Shown in pieces: positions 42,007 to 53,060 of a stretch of 64,000 nucleotides of DNA (position 1 is its first letter; the number at the start of each line of letters is the position of its first letter). The notes beneath the pieces were generated by a model that ran no database searches, was not told the origin of the DNA, and was given only the letters and a program-made list of their open reading frames with translations. The translations under genes and the position numbers were made by a program. Location: contig CM031560.1 in assembly GCA_018466975.1 (NCBI GenBank), positions 1,488,001-1,552,000 of the forward strand. Reading direction: 5' to 3'. This DNA comes from Sparassis latifolia. Its lineage: Eukaryota; Basidiomycota; Agaricomycetes; Polyporales; Sparassidaceae.

Positions 42007-44473
42007 TCAAACTCTTGAAGTGGCCATCTTCTTAAGCTTGCGCTGCAAACCGAAGTGTCAGAAGTAGATGCGAAGAATGGGACTAGTATTATACCTGCTG
42101 CACGATGACGTCGACTTCTGCCTTAGACGGCTGGGCGGTCGCTTCGGCGGACAGAATGATTGATATGAGCTTGTCTGTAAACACGAAAATGAGTGCACCA
42201 AGTCATACAGAAGGTAAAAAAAATGGAGAATTCTTACCTTTCTTAACGGAGGAACTCTTCTTTCCAAGCTTCATATTGACCGCCAACTTCCGATCGATGA
42301 TCCATTCAAACAATTCGTCTCTGTTGAGCGACTATCCGGTGGCGCACGTCAGTGGAAATAAACGGTAAAGGCTAAATGTACGTACAGTGATATATGCACG
42401 CGGGTCAGAATTGCTGTTGGCCATAGGTTTTCCACTACCAGACGAGTTGGAAGGGCACGAATCAGAGTTCATGGACAAACCGATGTTGGCAGAGGGCTGA
42501 GAGACATTGACCAAAGTGGTGGCAGAGGGGGTAAGAGTGGCGGCAGAGGAGTCAGGAATACTGGCGATGGCATCAGCAGTGGACATGGTGCGTGAGTCCG
42601 ATGATGTGAAAGCTTTGCCCTTCCCCTTCACAACAGGCTGTAGTGAACATATTTAGAAGCAACACCCGCCAAGATAATATAGCACTTACTCCTCCTGCGG
42701 CTTTCCAGAGCCTCCAAAGGATTTCAACTGTCGTCTCCAAGTATGCATCACTAAGATACGCGTTCGTTTTGATCCCGCTGACAAAACACACATGTCTTGC
42801 AACCTTGCACGTCTTGATGCTGGCGGCAATTAATCTTCGCGCGGCCTCACTCCCAATGCCATCCCATGAGACAAGCATGGAGCTGGAGGTCATCGAGCCT
42901 GCTGTAAACTGGTAATGGCCCCACGCCGTTCCAAGATCGTCTTCCGAGAGGTCGGGTGAGTTAGGATCAGCGTTCTCGATGCGCTCGATGAATGTGATGA
43001 CTTCCGATGTCGGAGAACCGATGTCGAATACAGGTGTGAGCTTCATGGAATTGAGCAGCTCCAAACCACTTATTAAATCCGGATGGCTACTGGACAAGGC
43101 ATCTGCAAGCAAATAAATAAACAAACAATAATGATGAACGAAGCGTACCTATCAAATTCTCGATTGACGGATCGACATTGATGAAGCTGATGTCAATGGC
43201 GCTTTTCACCGTTAGGCCAGATACCGAAGGAGAGATGACAGAGGCAACGACAGAGGGAGGCGCGGAAGGCACTTGGGCTATTTACAATGAGGTTCAATAA
43301 CGCAAAAGGACCATGTAAATTTACTTACCGAGAATATTACCGATTGCACTCAGCTGTGGTTCCACAGGCATGGTCACTGGGACAGACGTTAGACTCAGCT
43401 GCGGTTCCAATGCAGGTGTGGCCACTGGGCCAGATGTTCGACCCTCTGCATGTTGCGATACCACACCCGCGACAGGCTTCTTCTTCGGCTTGCTTGAAGA
43501 AGTGGAGTGGACACGGCGCCTCTTGTTGGCAACAGAGACCTGCGAGGCCATCGAGGCAGAGATTTCACTGCGCTCAGATGCACGAGTGTTGGTGGCGGAA
43601 GTGCTGATGTGACTAATGTCATCATCATTATTGTCGAGTTCGGAGTCGGGTTTGTGCTGCTGGAGCAGCATAGGACCAATGATGTACTCTGCCTTCCAAT
43701 GGTCTGAGCAAAGGGCGAGCAACGGTTGTTGCTTCTCCATCTTCAGCATGGCTGCTTCCCATTCGCGTGGATATGCAGCCTTGAATACCTTTTTTGTTCG
43801 CTTTATGTTGCGATACCGACGGTCTCGAGGAGGTGGAAGAGAGAGAAGCTCGTTCTTGACTACGCGTGCAGTCGTCTGAATCGCGTGCCACTCTGCGCTT
43901 GAGATGAGGTCACCGTTCTCGTGTCGAACGGCCTGATCCATAGGAATCCGTTCAGGATTAGCTACCGTGATGTGGACATCGTCGTCCTTCTTACAATCCT
44001 CTTTGTTCCAGAGGACCGTGAATGAATATGTCTTTTTCGGCACAGGAGGAGAGACGATGCTGCTATCTTGTGAGATCGTGCCACCGCGATGCGAAACAGA
44101 GTCGCTTGGCATGAGTGTCGAAGTACTGTGTAGTATATAGGTTAATCGGATCGAACATGAGGGGAAAAGCTTACCTGACAAAACTTGGGGATCGGCTCTT
44201 CTCGGACTTTAAGGCCTGCAGCTCTTGTGTCAACTGCTTATTTTCTTGCATAACCTGCATCAATTCAGTCTGTACATCAGATAACTTGACCACCTGAGCA
44301 CTTGTTCTGCGCAGCTCGGTGTACAAGTCGGCAACGTGGCGATTCTTCATAAGTTCGGAGAGCTTGAGCCCTGCAATGTCATGATCAGTGAAGGACTGAT
44401 GAAGACTTGCAGATCCAGAAGGCAGAGAGAAGTTAGTAGAGAAATCTGAAAAATTAGAGGGTTGGAACGACAT
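42007..44473 (-). CDS. Partner protein of Tnp2 element (intact, function unknown)
   Basis: Eight exons, all with GT-AG borders and in phase, give 699 residues: 44473-44175, 44125-43329, 43277-43149, 43102-42690, 42637-42386, 42331-42238, 42174-42095 and 42042-42007. The N-terminus is MSFQPSNFSDFSTNFSLPSG, then a coiled coil (VKLSDVQTELMQVMQENKQL). The middle block has REWEAAMLKMEKQQPLLALC and a basic NKRRRVHSTSSSKPKKKP (a possible nuclear signal). SPTSEVITFIERIENADPNS and a Ser/Thr-rich linker follow, and the C-terminal RDELFEWIIDRKLA ends RKLKKMATSRV. It has no stops, unlike copy 1. It is divergent from the transposase with 204 bp between starts. I do not recognise the family. Confidence 0.8.
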
Positions 44474-44677
44474 TACTAGGCGGCCAACACAGAGAGCGCC
44501 ATGTCCGCAAGGTTTGAGTTTTCGAGATTTGTCAGCAATCCAAATTAGGAAATGGACCACGTTGTAACCAGACGGATGCAACGCGGCTATTGGCTGTACC
44601 GCTCTCTTGTTCTCTGACTCTCACTACATCTCATTACACTTTTCTGACCAGCTCTACACTCCTGAGACTAAAGACAA
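44474..44677. promoter_or_regulatory. Divergent promoter of the Tnp2 element
   Basis: The 204 bp between the two start codons has leader blocks shared with copy 1: TTTCCTAATTTGGATTGCTG (partner side, minus) and GATGCAACGCGGCTATTGGC (transposase side). In copy 1 this same region was hit by element X and then separated by the inversion. Confidence 0.6.
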
Positions 44678-44883
44678 TATGCTTTGCCAGTGCAGTCAAT
44701 GCCACCCCGGCAAGGAACGTGGTCCCAAAACTATTCGAAAACACCTCTACAAAGATATTGAAGAGCTTGAACATCTGTTTCACACAGAGGAGTTTCGCGA
44801 CCATCTTCACACCTGTATTTCTTTGAACACTCAGACACTGTGGAACATATCATCAGAAGCTTCCAGTGAAATATTGGCTGCTT

Positions 44884-45110
44884 GTATATTTTTTACTTAG
44901 TTATTTGTAAATCTTACAGCTAATATAATTATAGACTCAAATGCTAAGGACAGTTTGAATCCTTGTATGTTTTTTACTTAGTTATTTGTAAATCTTACAG
45001 CTAATATAATTATAGACTCAGACAGTTTGAATCCTTGTATGTTTTTTACTTAGTTATTGGTAAATCTTACAGCTAATATAATTATAGCCTCCAATGCTAA
45101 GGACAGTTTG
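44884..45110 (+). repeat. Threefold tandem repeat of an intron
   Basis: A unit of about 60-80 bp (GTATGTTTTTTACTTAGTTA ... TTACAGCTAATATAATTATA) occurs three times in the first intron region of the transposase. Each copy carries a GTATxT donor-like and a TTACAG acceptor-like site. Confidence 0.85.
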
Positions 45111-45393
45111 AATATAAGTGAGGAGAGAGATCTAGTTGATGAAAATATGGAAGAGGTATATGCTATGGAAGTGGATGAAGATATGGAGGATGATGAGAAG
45201 GAAGCTGAGGAAGAAGCCAATACAGAAGCTGAGGAAGAAGTCGAGGAAGAGAACGAAAATCTTCTTATATTTCCTCCTCAAATTCAAGAAACTGACTCAA
45301 GTGATATAGATTCAGACGATGGTGATACAAGTGGTATATTTCCTCCTCAAATTCAAGAAACTGACTCAAGTAATATAGATTCAGATGATGGTG

Positions 45394-46821
45394 CACTTCA
45401 GGGTACCCTTCCGACCTAGCTCTTAGCTTCAACATAATCTATATTGTGTAGTGGCTAAGAGCCTCTCAGGTGTCAGACAGACCATGGTACTAATACATGT
45501 CCCAGGGCATTATATCGGATTACCCAGGGCAAAGGCAGGGCAAAGGCTGGTCCAATGGCACAATTATCATATGGGATGTCCTATAGTACTAGGGCATTGA
45601 TATTTATATTCCAGTATTACTGGTTGTCCCATGGGTACATAGGGATGTCCCACTATTAGTAAAAGATGTATTTTCAGGCTATTGTATGGTAGTTTTTTTA
45701 TACTTTGTTCCACTATCATATTATTTAAGCCTTAATTATAAAAACAGTGACTATAGTGATATAAACAAGCACTTTATTTGCATATTATATAAGGTGGGAT
45801 CTCCCATTTTAAGGACATCCTAAGATGTGATTTTAAGATTCACAGATATTTAGTCTCTTCTTTAGCCTGAAGTTTCTATTTAACTACTATAATTATCTAG
45901 AGATTTATACTAACAGTTGAATTACTAAGGTTTAAGAGTGACAGGTCCTTACAAGGGATATCCGATCACATAAAGGGACATCCCATAATACAAAGGTGTC
46001 ATTCAGTGAATGCATTTCTGAGTGTGACTTGACTGAAGTCTTAGGTCAAATGCCTTTCTTTTTTCATTCAAATACAGTATATGATAGGAGACATGACAAG
46101 AATATATCTCCTTTGCTAGTATATTAGTAGACTGAGTTGTTCTATTTCTTGAGACACTTGGTGAAAGTTGTAGTATAGCTATGATACATACTATATGCCA
46201 AAGATTATATCATGTTAGTCTGAACATTATGTCAGAAAATGTAAAATTAATTTTGAAACACAAGAATAAACATTGTTGTTTGACCTGTCTTAGTTGTTAT
46301 ATGACCTAATGAAGTTGTTGTACATGCTACCAATAGTAATATAGTCTTTATAACATTACAAATGCATACACAATACTTGATATGGGATATCCTGCTTTCT
46401 ATAAATATTTCACCATATATAAAGTGCAAATAAGGCACTTATTTACAGTATTCTAGTCACTGTTTTTATAATTAGAGCTTATACAATATGATTGTAGAAC
46501 AAAGTATAAAAAAACTACCATACAATAGCCTGAAAATACATCTTTTACTAATAGTGGGACATCCCTATGTACCCCTGGCACCATGGGACAACCAGTAATA
46601 CTGGGATATAAATATCAATGCCCTAGTACTATAGGACATCCCATATGATAATTGTGCCATTGGACCAGCCTTTGCCCTGCCTTTGCCCTGGGTAATCCCA
46701 TATAATGCCCTGGGACATGTATTAGTACCATGGTCTGTCTGACACCTGAGAGGCTCTTAGCCACTACACAATATAGATTATGTTGAAGCTAAGAGCTAGG
46801 TCGGAAGGGTACCCTGAAGTG
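45394..46821. mobile_element. Long-TIR MITE, copy B
   Basis: 1,428 bp. Termini CACTTCAGGGTACCC and GGGTACCCTGAAGTG with TIRs of about 340 bp or more. A perfect 7-bp target duplication, GATGGTG (45387-45393 and 46822-46828); removing the element and one copy restores the transposase frame DSDDGDTSG. The interior is AT-rich with many GGGATGTCCC-type palindromes and encodes no protein. Confidence 0.92.
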
Positions 46822-49800
46822 GATGGTGATACAAGTGGTATCAACTCAAGTGATACTGAGACTCAAGACGATATCGCGGAGCCTGCTCATTTTCAATATC
46901 CTCAAGCACGAGTGGATCTTCAGAAAGCTCTCCTGAATAAATATTCCTGTCCCTCGGAGCCTCCTTTCTCTGCATCTCCACCACGGGATTTATCTAGGTC
47001 TGAATTTCAATCTCTTCGACATTATATTGCTTGGAAGCTGTCCAATGGAACAGTGAAAGCATATAACTATCATGCAAATGTTTTGGCAGATGCATCCCAA
47101 GTGGATATCTTGTCCCTATATTTGGTCCGCAAGCTAGCAATGACCTTAACAGACACCACACCACTGCAAATTGATATGTGTCCACGAAGCTGCATTGCTT
47201 ATACTGGTCAATTCGAAAAGATGAATACCTGTCCATTTCTTCGAGACAACAAACTCTGTGGAAAGCCACGGTACGAGCTGCTGAAAAAAAGCCCAGAGCA
47301 CAGATGCTTTATACCCCATTTACTGCAGTTATCAAGGCCATGTTTGCAAATGTGGAGACTTCAAGACTTCTACGATATAGGGATAAATGTTTACAGCAGA
47401 CCTTAAAATTGCTTGCAGAAGCTTCACAGGTAGGTTTTACTTATATATATATATTTAATATGTTTGAAACTGATTTAGAATTTTCTAGTCTCAAAGGCTC
47501 TATTCAGATTTTGCAGATTCCAATGTGCACATTCATCATTATACACAGATGGATCTATTTCGGGATTCACGAGATATTGCATTTGCCTTGTCCACAGATG
47601 GTGCTCAGCTCACAATGAAGAAACACTCAAACACATGGATCCTTATCCTGATCTTGCTGAATCTCCCTCCAGAACTGCGCTATAAATCTCATCGCATTCT
47701 CATTCCTATGGCTATTCCAGGCCCACAAAGTCCAGGAGACATTGAATCCTTTTTGCGACCTCTCTTTGAAGATCTAGCTATGGCAAGTGAGGGCATTTGG
47801 ATGTGGGATGCCATCGATTCCTCGTATTTTGTTCACCATGCTTTTCTTTGCATGGTCCTTGGAGATATGCTGGGCTCTGCAAAAATGAATGGAATGGCAG
47901 GACACTCTGGACTTCATGGTGATCGATTTAGTGAAGTACAGGGTGCACGCTCGAGCCTCAAGAAAGGAGCAAAGGCACAGTACTATCCTATATCACCTCC
48001 AGATAATGCAAGATATAATCCCAGTCGCACCCCTTTCTATGATCTTGACAATTTGCCATTGCGGACTGAAACAAAATATTGGGACACCATTGCAAAGCTT
48101 CTGCATGCTACCTCAAAGAGAGAACAAGCTGCGATTACACGAGATACTGGAATTTCTCGTATGCCTCTAGCTGCAGCAAGTCATGCATTCATACATCCAT
48201 CCTTCTATCCTTTGGATCCATTTCACCTCCAGTATGAAAACCAAATGGCTTTTATATGGGATTTGTGGACTACTTTTAGTTCACCTCAAGATCCAATTCA
48301 TCTCAGCAAAGAGAAAGCAGCATTATTTGGAACTCTGATCTCAGAAGCAATGTCCTCACTCCCTCCATCATTCTGTGGACCAGTTCATGATCCTTATTTG
48401 AAACGACAAAGCCAGTACAAAATCTACGAATGGATGGCTTTGCTTCATTGGTATATTCTTCCAATTGGATTGGAACTGGGCTTCAATTCTATGGTCCTTT
48501 ACAATTTTTCCCAATTTGTGGAAATTGTAGAGTTTGCCATGACAATCAGGCCTAGAAGCGATGCCGATATTCACTGGCTTCACAATATGATCAAGACATT
48601 TCTGATAGGTTTTCAGACACTATACATTGAGTCGATCCAGAAAAATTTCAAGATTTCGGCTATGCATTTTCAGTTAATTCATGTGCCCATCCACATCAAA
48701 TGGTATGGCTCTATACGCCTTGGCTCACAAGCAACTATGGAAAGAACCATTGGGAACTTGGTTCAAAAATTGTTCCAAGAAGGCACCATTTGCAAATTTG
48801 GCCAACCTAATTTTGGAAAGACAACTTGTTGAATCCCTTCTTCTATACTATCCTGCACTCGCACCGACTTCGAAACAACCAGACACCAATAAGCCATTGC
48901 TTTTTTCCAAATTTGCAGTGAACAGAAAGGAGCGTAAACCAGGAACGGTATTCTATCAACAATTACAAGCAATCTCAGAGTCACAGCAGATTGCTTTCAA
49001 TCTTGATGCAATTGTTACAAGATATGGAAAACTACGTGTAGGCAGTCAAGGTGCTGTCTTGAACAGCCATTTGGGCGAGCTTCACCAAGGCAAAATTCCC
49101 TCAAGATCTCATCGCTACTTCGAGGGTCATCTGGCTGGAAGTACAGCCCCAATTTTTGGTGAAGCACTTGCATTCTACCAATTCAATGGAGAGGCAATAG
49201 CTGTTTATCATCCAATCAATGATATACAGCATCCATTGAAGACTTGGAAGGGGAAGTGGTCTAATGAGATCAAAGTTGCCTCAATTTCAGAAATTGTGGA
49301 TGTTGTTGGAGTATGGAACTACAAGTCTGTTGTCTATGTGCTTAGAAAGCATCCAGGACTTGATTGGTTGACCCCGGAAGAAAGGGGAGAGGCCAGGGAG
49401 GCAGAGGAAGAGGCAGAGGATCTAGAAGAAGGCTTTAATACATTCTAGCAGATCTCTTGACTATTGCAGACTACTGTATAACAAATTTCTTGGCATTTTT
49501 TTCTCAATTTGTAAGCTGACAATTTTTGTGACTAGCAGTAGACTATAATGCGACAATGACTGTATACTGTTTGACTACATATGACTTTGTTGGACTTCCC
49601 ATTTTTACAGAGCCTCACCTCTCCCAGGAATTGCGAGAGCGCATTGTCCTCTGGTGGCAGGATGGAAGAGAAATCTCTGAGATCACACAACTTGCTAGAT
49701 GCTCTGAATGGACTGTATGGGATATCCTTCATTATCATCGTGACTATGGAGTGGTCCACAACCCATTTGCGACACCAAGGGGCCTTCCTCGCGATCTTGA

Positions 49801-50846
49801 TATGAGGGATGTCAACTATCTAGTTGGCCTCCTCCAAGCAGACCCAACACTGTATCTTGATGAACTACAGGAACATCTTCTACGTGCTCGTGATACAGAT
49901 GCAACGATCTCCACATTATCCCGTGCTCTGCATCGTCTATCACTTAGTCACAAGAAGATTGCAAAAGAGGCACTGAAATGTGATGAACACCTTCGCACTA
50001 CTTGGCAGGCAGCGTACGGTAACATACCTGTGGAATATTTTGTATGGCTGGATGAGTTGAGTGTAGATGATGTGACAAATCAATGAAGGGAGGGTTGGTC
50101 TGGGATCGGACATGCTTGTGTTCATCGCACGACATTCATCCATGGGCAGCAATATTCTGTACTGCCTGCTCTTTCATTGGATGGGATCATAGCCCTTGAC
50201 ATTTTTGAAGGTTCTGTGATGAAGGAGTACTTCATCAAGTTTGTCATCAAAGATCTGGTATGCATCATTTCCGTGTGGGAGACTTTAGACTGACTGTTTC
50301 TACTTATCAGGCTCCAAAACTTACTCCATATCCTGGGCCCCGAAGTGTCGTTGTGCTTGACAACTGCATAATTCATCATGATGAGGACATGAGACAGATT
50401 ATTGAAGATGAGTGCAGTAAGCAAGCCTGGGTATTTGGCAGTTCTTCGCATGGCCTTATAATGCTTGTTCAGGTGTCAAACTCATCTATCTGCCTCCGTA
50501 CTCACCTGATATGAATCCTATTGAACAAGCATTTCATTCACTTAAGGCCTGGCTTTGTCGCCACAAAGCTGCAGCCATCAATGCAGATGTTCGTCCATGG
50601 TTGATTCAGCAAGCATGTCTTTTGATCATGCCCGAGAATGCTATAGAATGGATTATTAACTGTGGATACTCGTAGTAGGCTGCAGTATTACTTAGCCACA
50701 CTACACAATGTCTATGTACTAGTAGTCATTAGTTCGCTCTATGAAAATGGATCTCAAAAGGAATGTCAGCTCATTGCATATACACTCATAATGAGTGTGA
50801 ATTAGTCCATAATACTTCACCGATCCTTCACGTACTCACACCACTT

Positions 50847-52600
50847 CTAGCAAAAACCTTGGAACTGCCACATGTGGCCCTTAAGTGCCCCTGAGAGCTC
50901 ACAGAGATGCGGGACAGGCATATCTCGGATCATGACTGGAGTAATAGCCTTCACTTTCAGAGACTCCTCCAGGTGAAGTGTGTTGATCCCAGTCACTGTT
51001 TGAAAGTCACGGAGGCAGCACCTGAGCTCTTTACTGAAGTTCAGAAGAGGTGTGTTGGAAATTATAGAAAGATGAGAATAGCATGGAACAGAGGATGCTG
51101 ATGATGCTGCAGGGGCCTGGCATTCAATGAGACTGACAAGTAAAGGCATCACTGCCATCATGAGCATGGCACTCAGATCCTGTGATGCGGTAGGGAGGAG
51201 GGGACCTGCACTGAGTGGTTGCGGACCCATATGATCATGTGCTTTGGCTGCAGTAAGGTGGCTGTCATATTGAATATTGAAGCCCAGTTCATTTGGCAGA
51301 TCACTGTTTCCACAGCTGTGCACAGCCTGTGTGCTTATTAGGGTTGTGTTTGCCGGACTAAAAAAACAGTCCTTACAATTGCGCGGGCCCAAGTCTTGAG
51401 CTTGAGATTGTTCAATCTAAAATGCTGACTGGTCGGATCAACATAGCAGTGGCCTGGATTACCGTGTTCACCTCGGTGTTCCTGACGGGCCCACTTCTGC
51501 TTGAGCTCAAGAATAATGTCTTCATGGAGCTGCATCTCATCACTGAATTGATCAAGACAAGGAACCTAGGAAAGTGTGAGATGCAATACAGACACTACTG
51601 CATAAGTCTCACCTTCATGCCATGCATCAGCTCATTATCTGCAGCTTCACTGTCAAGATCAATGACCTTTAATGGGGTTAGTGCGATGAACAGACTGGTG
51701 ACCCGACACACAACTCACATGTTTGTGACGCCTAAACTGGTCCATCATTGTAACATCAAACTTAACACCGACACTGCAGTTCTTATGCTTGAGAAGGGCA
51801 GTAAGTGTCATCTTGAATTCATCATCAGTTTCAATTGTCGGAGCTGTGACCTTGCTGCTGCTGTCATTAAGTATGTCAGCCACGTGATATCAAGACAGTT
51901 TACAAAAACTTACTTGGAGCCTGTTCACCACATTTTGAAGGCAGGCCTTTGCTGAACATTCACAACATATTGGTCAGTAATGTCGTGGATAGTCAGAAAT
52001 GCTGCGATGAATGTGCTATGCGAAGTCAAGTCATCGAGCTTGATGTTGCAGCACTTTGTACTCTTGTCCTTCTTCGTCTGAAGCACTAGCTTGCTGGAAT
52101 GTGGCACAGCCACCTTCTCATATATATTGAACAGCATTGTTGCTGAAACGAAATGACCTTTAGGGTCAAACACTGCAAACATTGTGAGCAAACACATAAA
52201 GATACAGTAGTAGAACTTACAGCTCAACTGCATAGCGTGAGCGGGAGCAGTTGGCACAGGAACATCACCACCAGCAGTTGCACTGTGTGCAGGATTGACA
52301 GCTTGAAGAGCAGGGTTAATAGCAGCCTCCGTGACATGTTCAGGGTTCTCAGGATGCACATGATCAATAGGGGCAAGAGCAATGGTAGGAGCCGGAGCCT
52401 CTCAGGGGAGAGGTATCTGACGTGCATCGATGGAATGATTCAGTGCTCCATCAACATGTTGTCGATGAGTAACGCCAGCAGAATTTGTCAAAGTGGCACT
52501 GTTGAAGCAGAAAGCACCCAACAGTGAGGGTGCTTGTGCCCGTGCAGGTGGGGCCAGAACATTGGGGATAGGCCAGTATCTATACGCCTTGTGCACGGTG
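50847..52600 (-). pseudogene. Second gene of the Tc1-like element (mushroom orphan family)
   Basis: Minus-strand exons with GT-AG borders read: a Pro/Ala-rich N-terminus; KGHFVSATMLFNIYEKVAVP; CNIKLDDLTSHSTFIAAFLT IHDITDQYVVNVQQ; TIETDDEFKMTLTALLKHK; ILELKQKWARQEHRGEHG with HCYVDP and RLNNLKLKTWARAI; and a C-terminal HLCELSGALKGHMWQFQGFC. From memory this series of blocks is a common uncharacterised protein of mushroom genomes (blocks like HCYV...NN.RLK.WA and LCELTGA.EG). It is broken by a stop after AFKMW (about 51925) and a frameshift near 51370. Its place inside the TIRs suggests it is a passenger of the transposon. Function unknown. Confidence 0.6.
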
Positions 52601-52839
52601 TTGACTCGAGGTACACACGGGCCTTGGCCGGAGGAGCTTTTGACTTCAGGTCAAGTGAGTGGTACTTCACTGTGGTTCACTGGGCATGGCAAAAGAGAAA
52701 GTATGCTGAGCTATCACAGTTGTTCGTTGATATCAAATTTATGATAGTGGATTGAGGACACCTAAGCTATATGTGTGATTCGTTGCCTGAAGTCGGGATG
52801 GTAGTCTGCACAATACAAATGGGGGAGTGCAGGGGGGGA

Positions 52840-53060
52840 TGCCTAGCAACTGTGTGCAAGGGCTTGCATTCTGTCTTCTGATACGATGCCTACAACCAGT
52901 GCAGGACTTAATGGGTTTTCTTATATGAGGCCTACAACCAGTGCAGGGCTTTCCGAGTCTTCTTCGTCTTCTTATCTGGGTGCCTACAACTGTGTGCAGA
53001 GCTTTCCGAGTCTTCGTTGTCTTCCTATCCAGGTGCCTACAACTGTGTGCAGGGCTTACC
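52840..53060 (+). repeat. Minisatellite, about 46-60 bp unit
   Basis: Five imperfect units share GCCTACAACYRTGTGCAGGG CTT and, in the last three, TTTCCGAGTCTTC followed by GTCTTCCTATC. Unit length varies. It lies inside the Tc1-like element, upstream of the passenger gene. Confidence 0.75.

Larger units (their letters stand above)
44678..49448 (+). pseudogene. Tnp2-type transposase, copy 2 (broken)
   Basis: The start MLCQCSQCHPGKERGPKTIR carries the N-terminal zinc Cys motif. Three tandem copies of an intron follow, then an acidic region interrupted by a MITE (45394-46821). The next block is SEFQSLRHYIAWKLSNGTVK and MCPRSCIAYTGQFEKM, then a long open core (47525-48832) with DGAQLTMKKHSNTWILILIL, EGIWMWDAIDSSYFVHHAFL, GPVHDPYLKRQSQYKIYEWM and GSQATMERTIG. 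Frameshifts near 47280 and 48765 and the MITE inactivate it. The C-terminal part (to 49448) holds NLANLILERQLVESLLLYYP and an acidic end. It is clearly homologous to copy 1 but distinctly diverged in sequence, so the two are separate insertions. Confidence 0.88.
41620..49612 (+). mobile_element. Two-gene Tnp2-type transposon, copy 2
   Basis: 7,993 bp. Termini CTCTGTAAATATGAGAAGTC (left) and CTCTGTAAAAATGGGAAGTC (right, inverted) start TIRs of about 28 bp. Subterminal AGTC repeats fill the first and last 200-300 bp. A perfect 7-bp target duplication, CCTCACC, flanks it (41613-41619 and 49613-49619). Removing the element and one duplication restores the start of the Tc1-like transposase frame. 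Inside are two divergently transcribed genes, the Tnp2 transposase and a partner, plus a MITE. Confidence 0.88.
41607..50675 (+). pseudogene. Tc1/mariner-type (DDE_3) transposase, split by Tnp2 element
   Basis: The first 13 nt (ATG AGT CCT CAC C) are at 41607-41619. The Tnp2 element (41620-49612) and the second copy of its target duplication intervene, and the frame resumes at 49620 as LSQELRERIVLWWQDGREIS. It has an N-terminal helix-turn-helix region, first catalytic Asp in VWLDELSVDD, second in VVVLDNCIIHH, and final acidic residue in PPYSPDMNPIEQAF. Introns lie about 50258-50310 and 50418-50471, each with GT and AG. There is one premature TGA at 50083 (in NQ*REGW, probably from CGA). The C-terminus is IIEWIINCGYS-like with TAG at 50673-50675. 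The enzyme would excise and integrate at TA. Confidence 0.85.
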
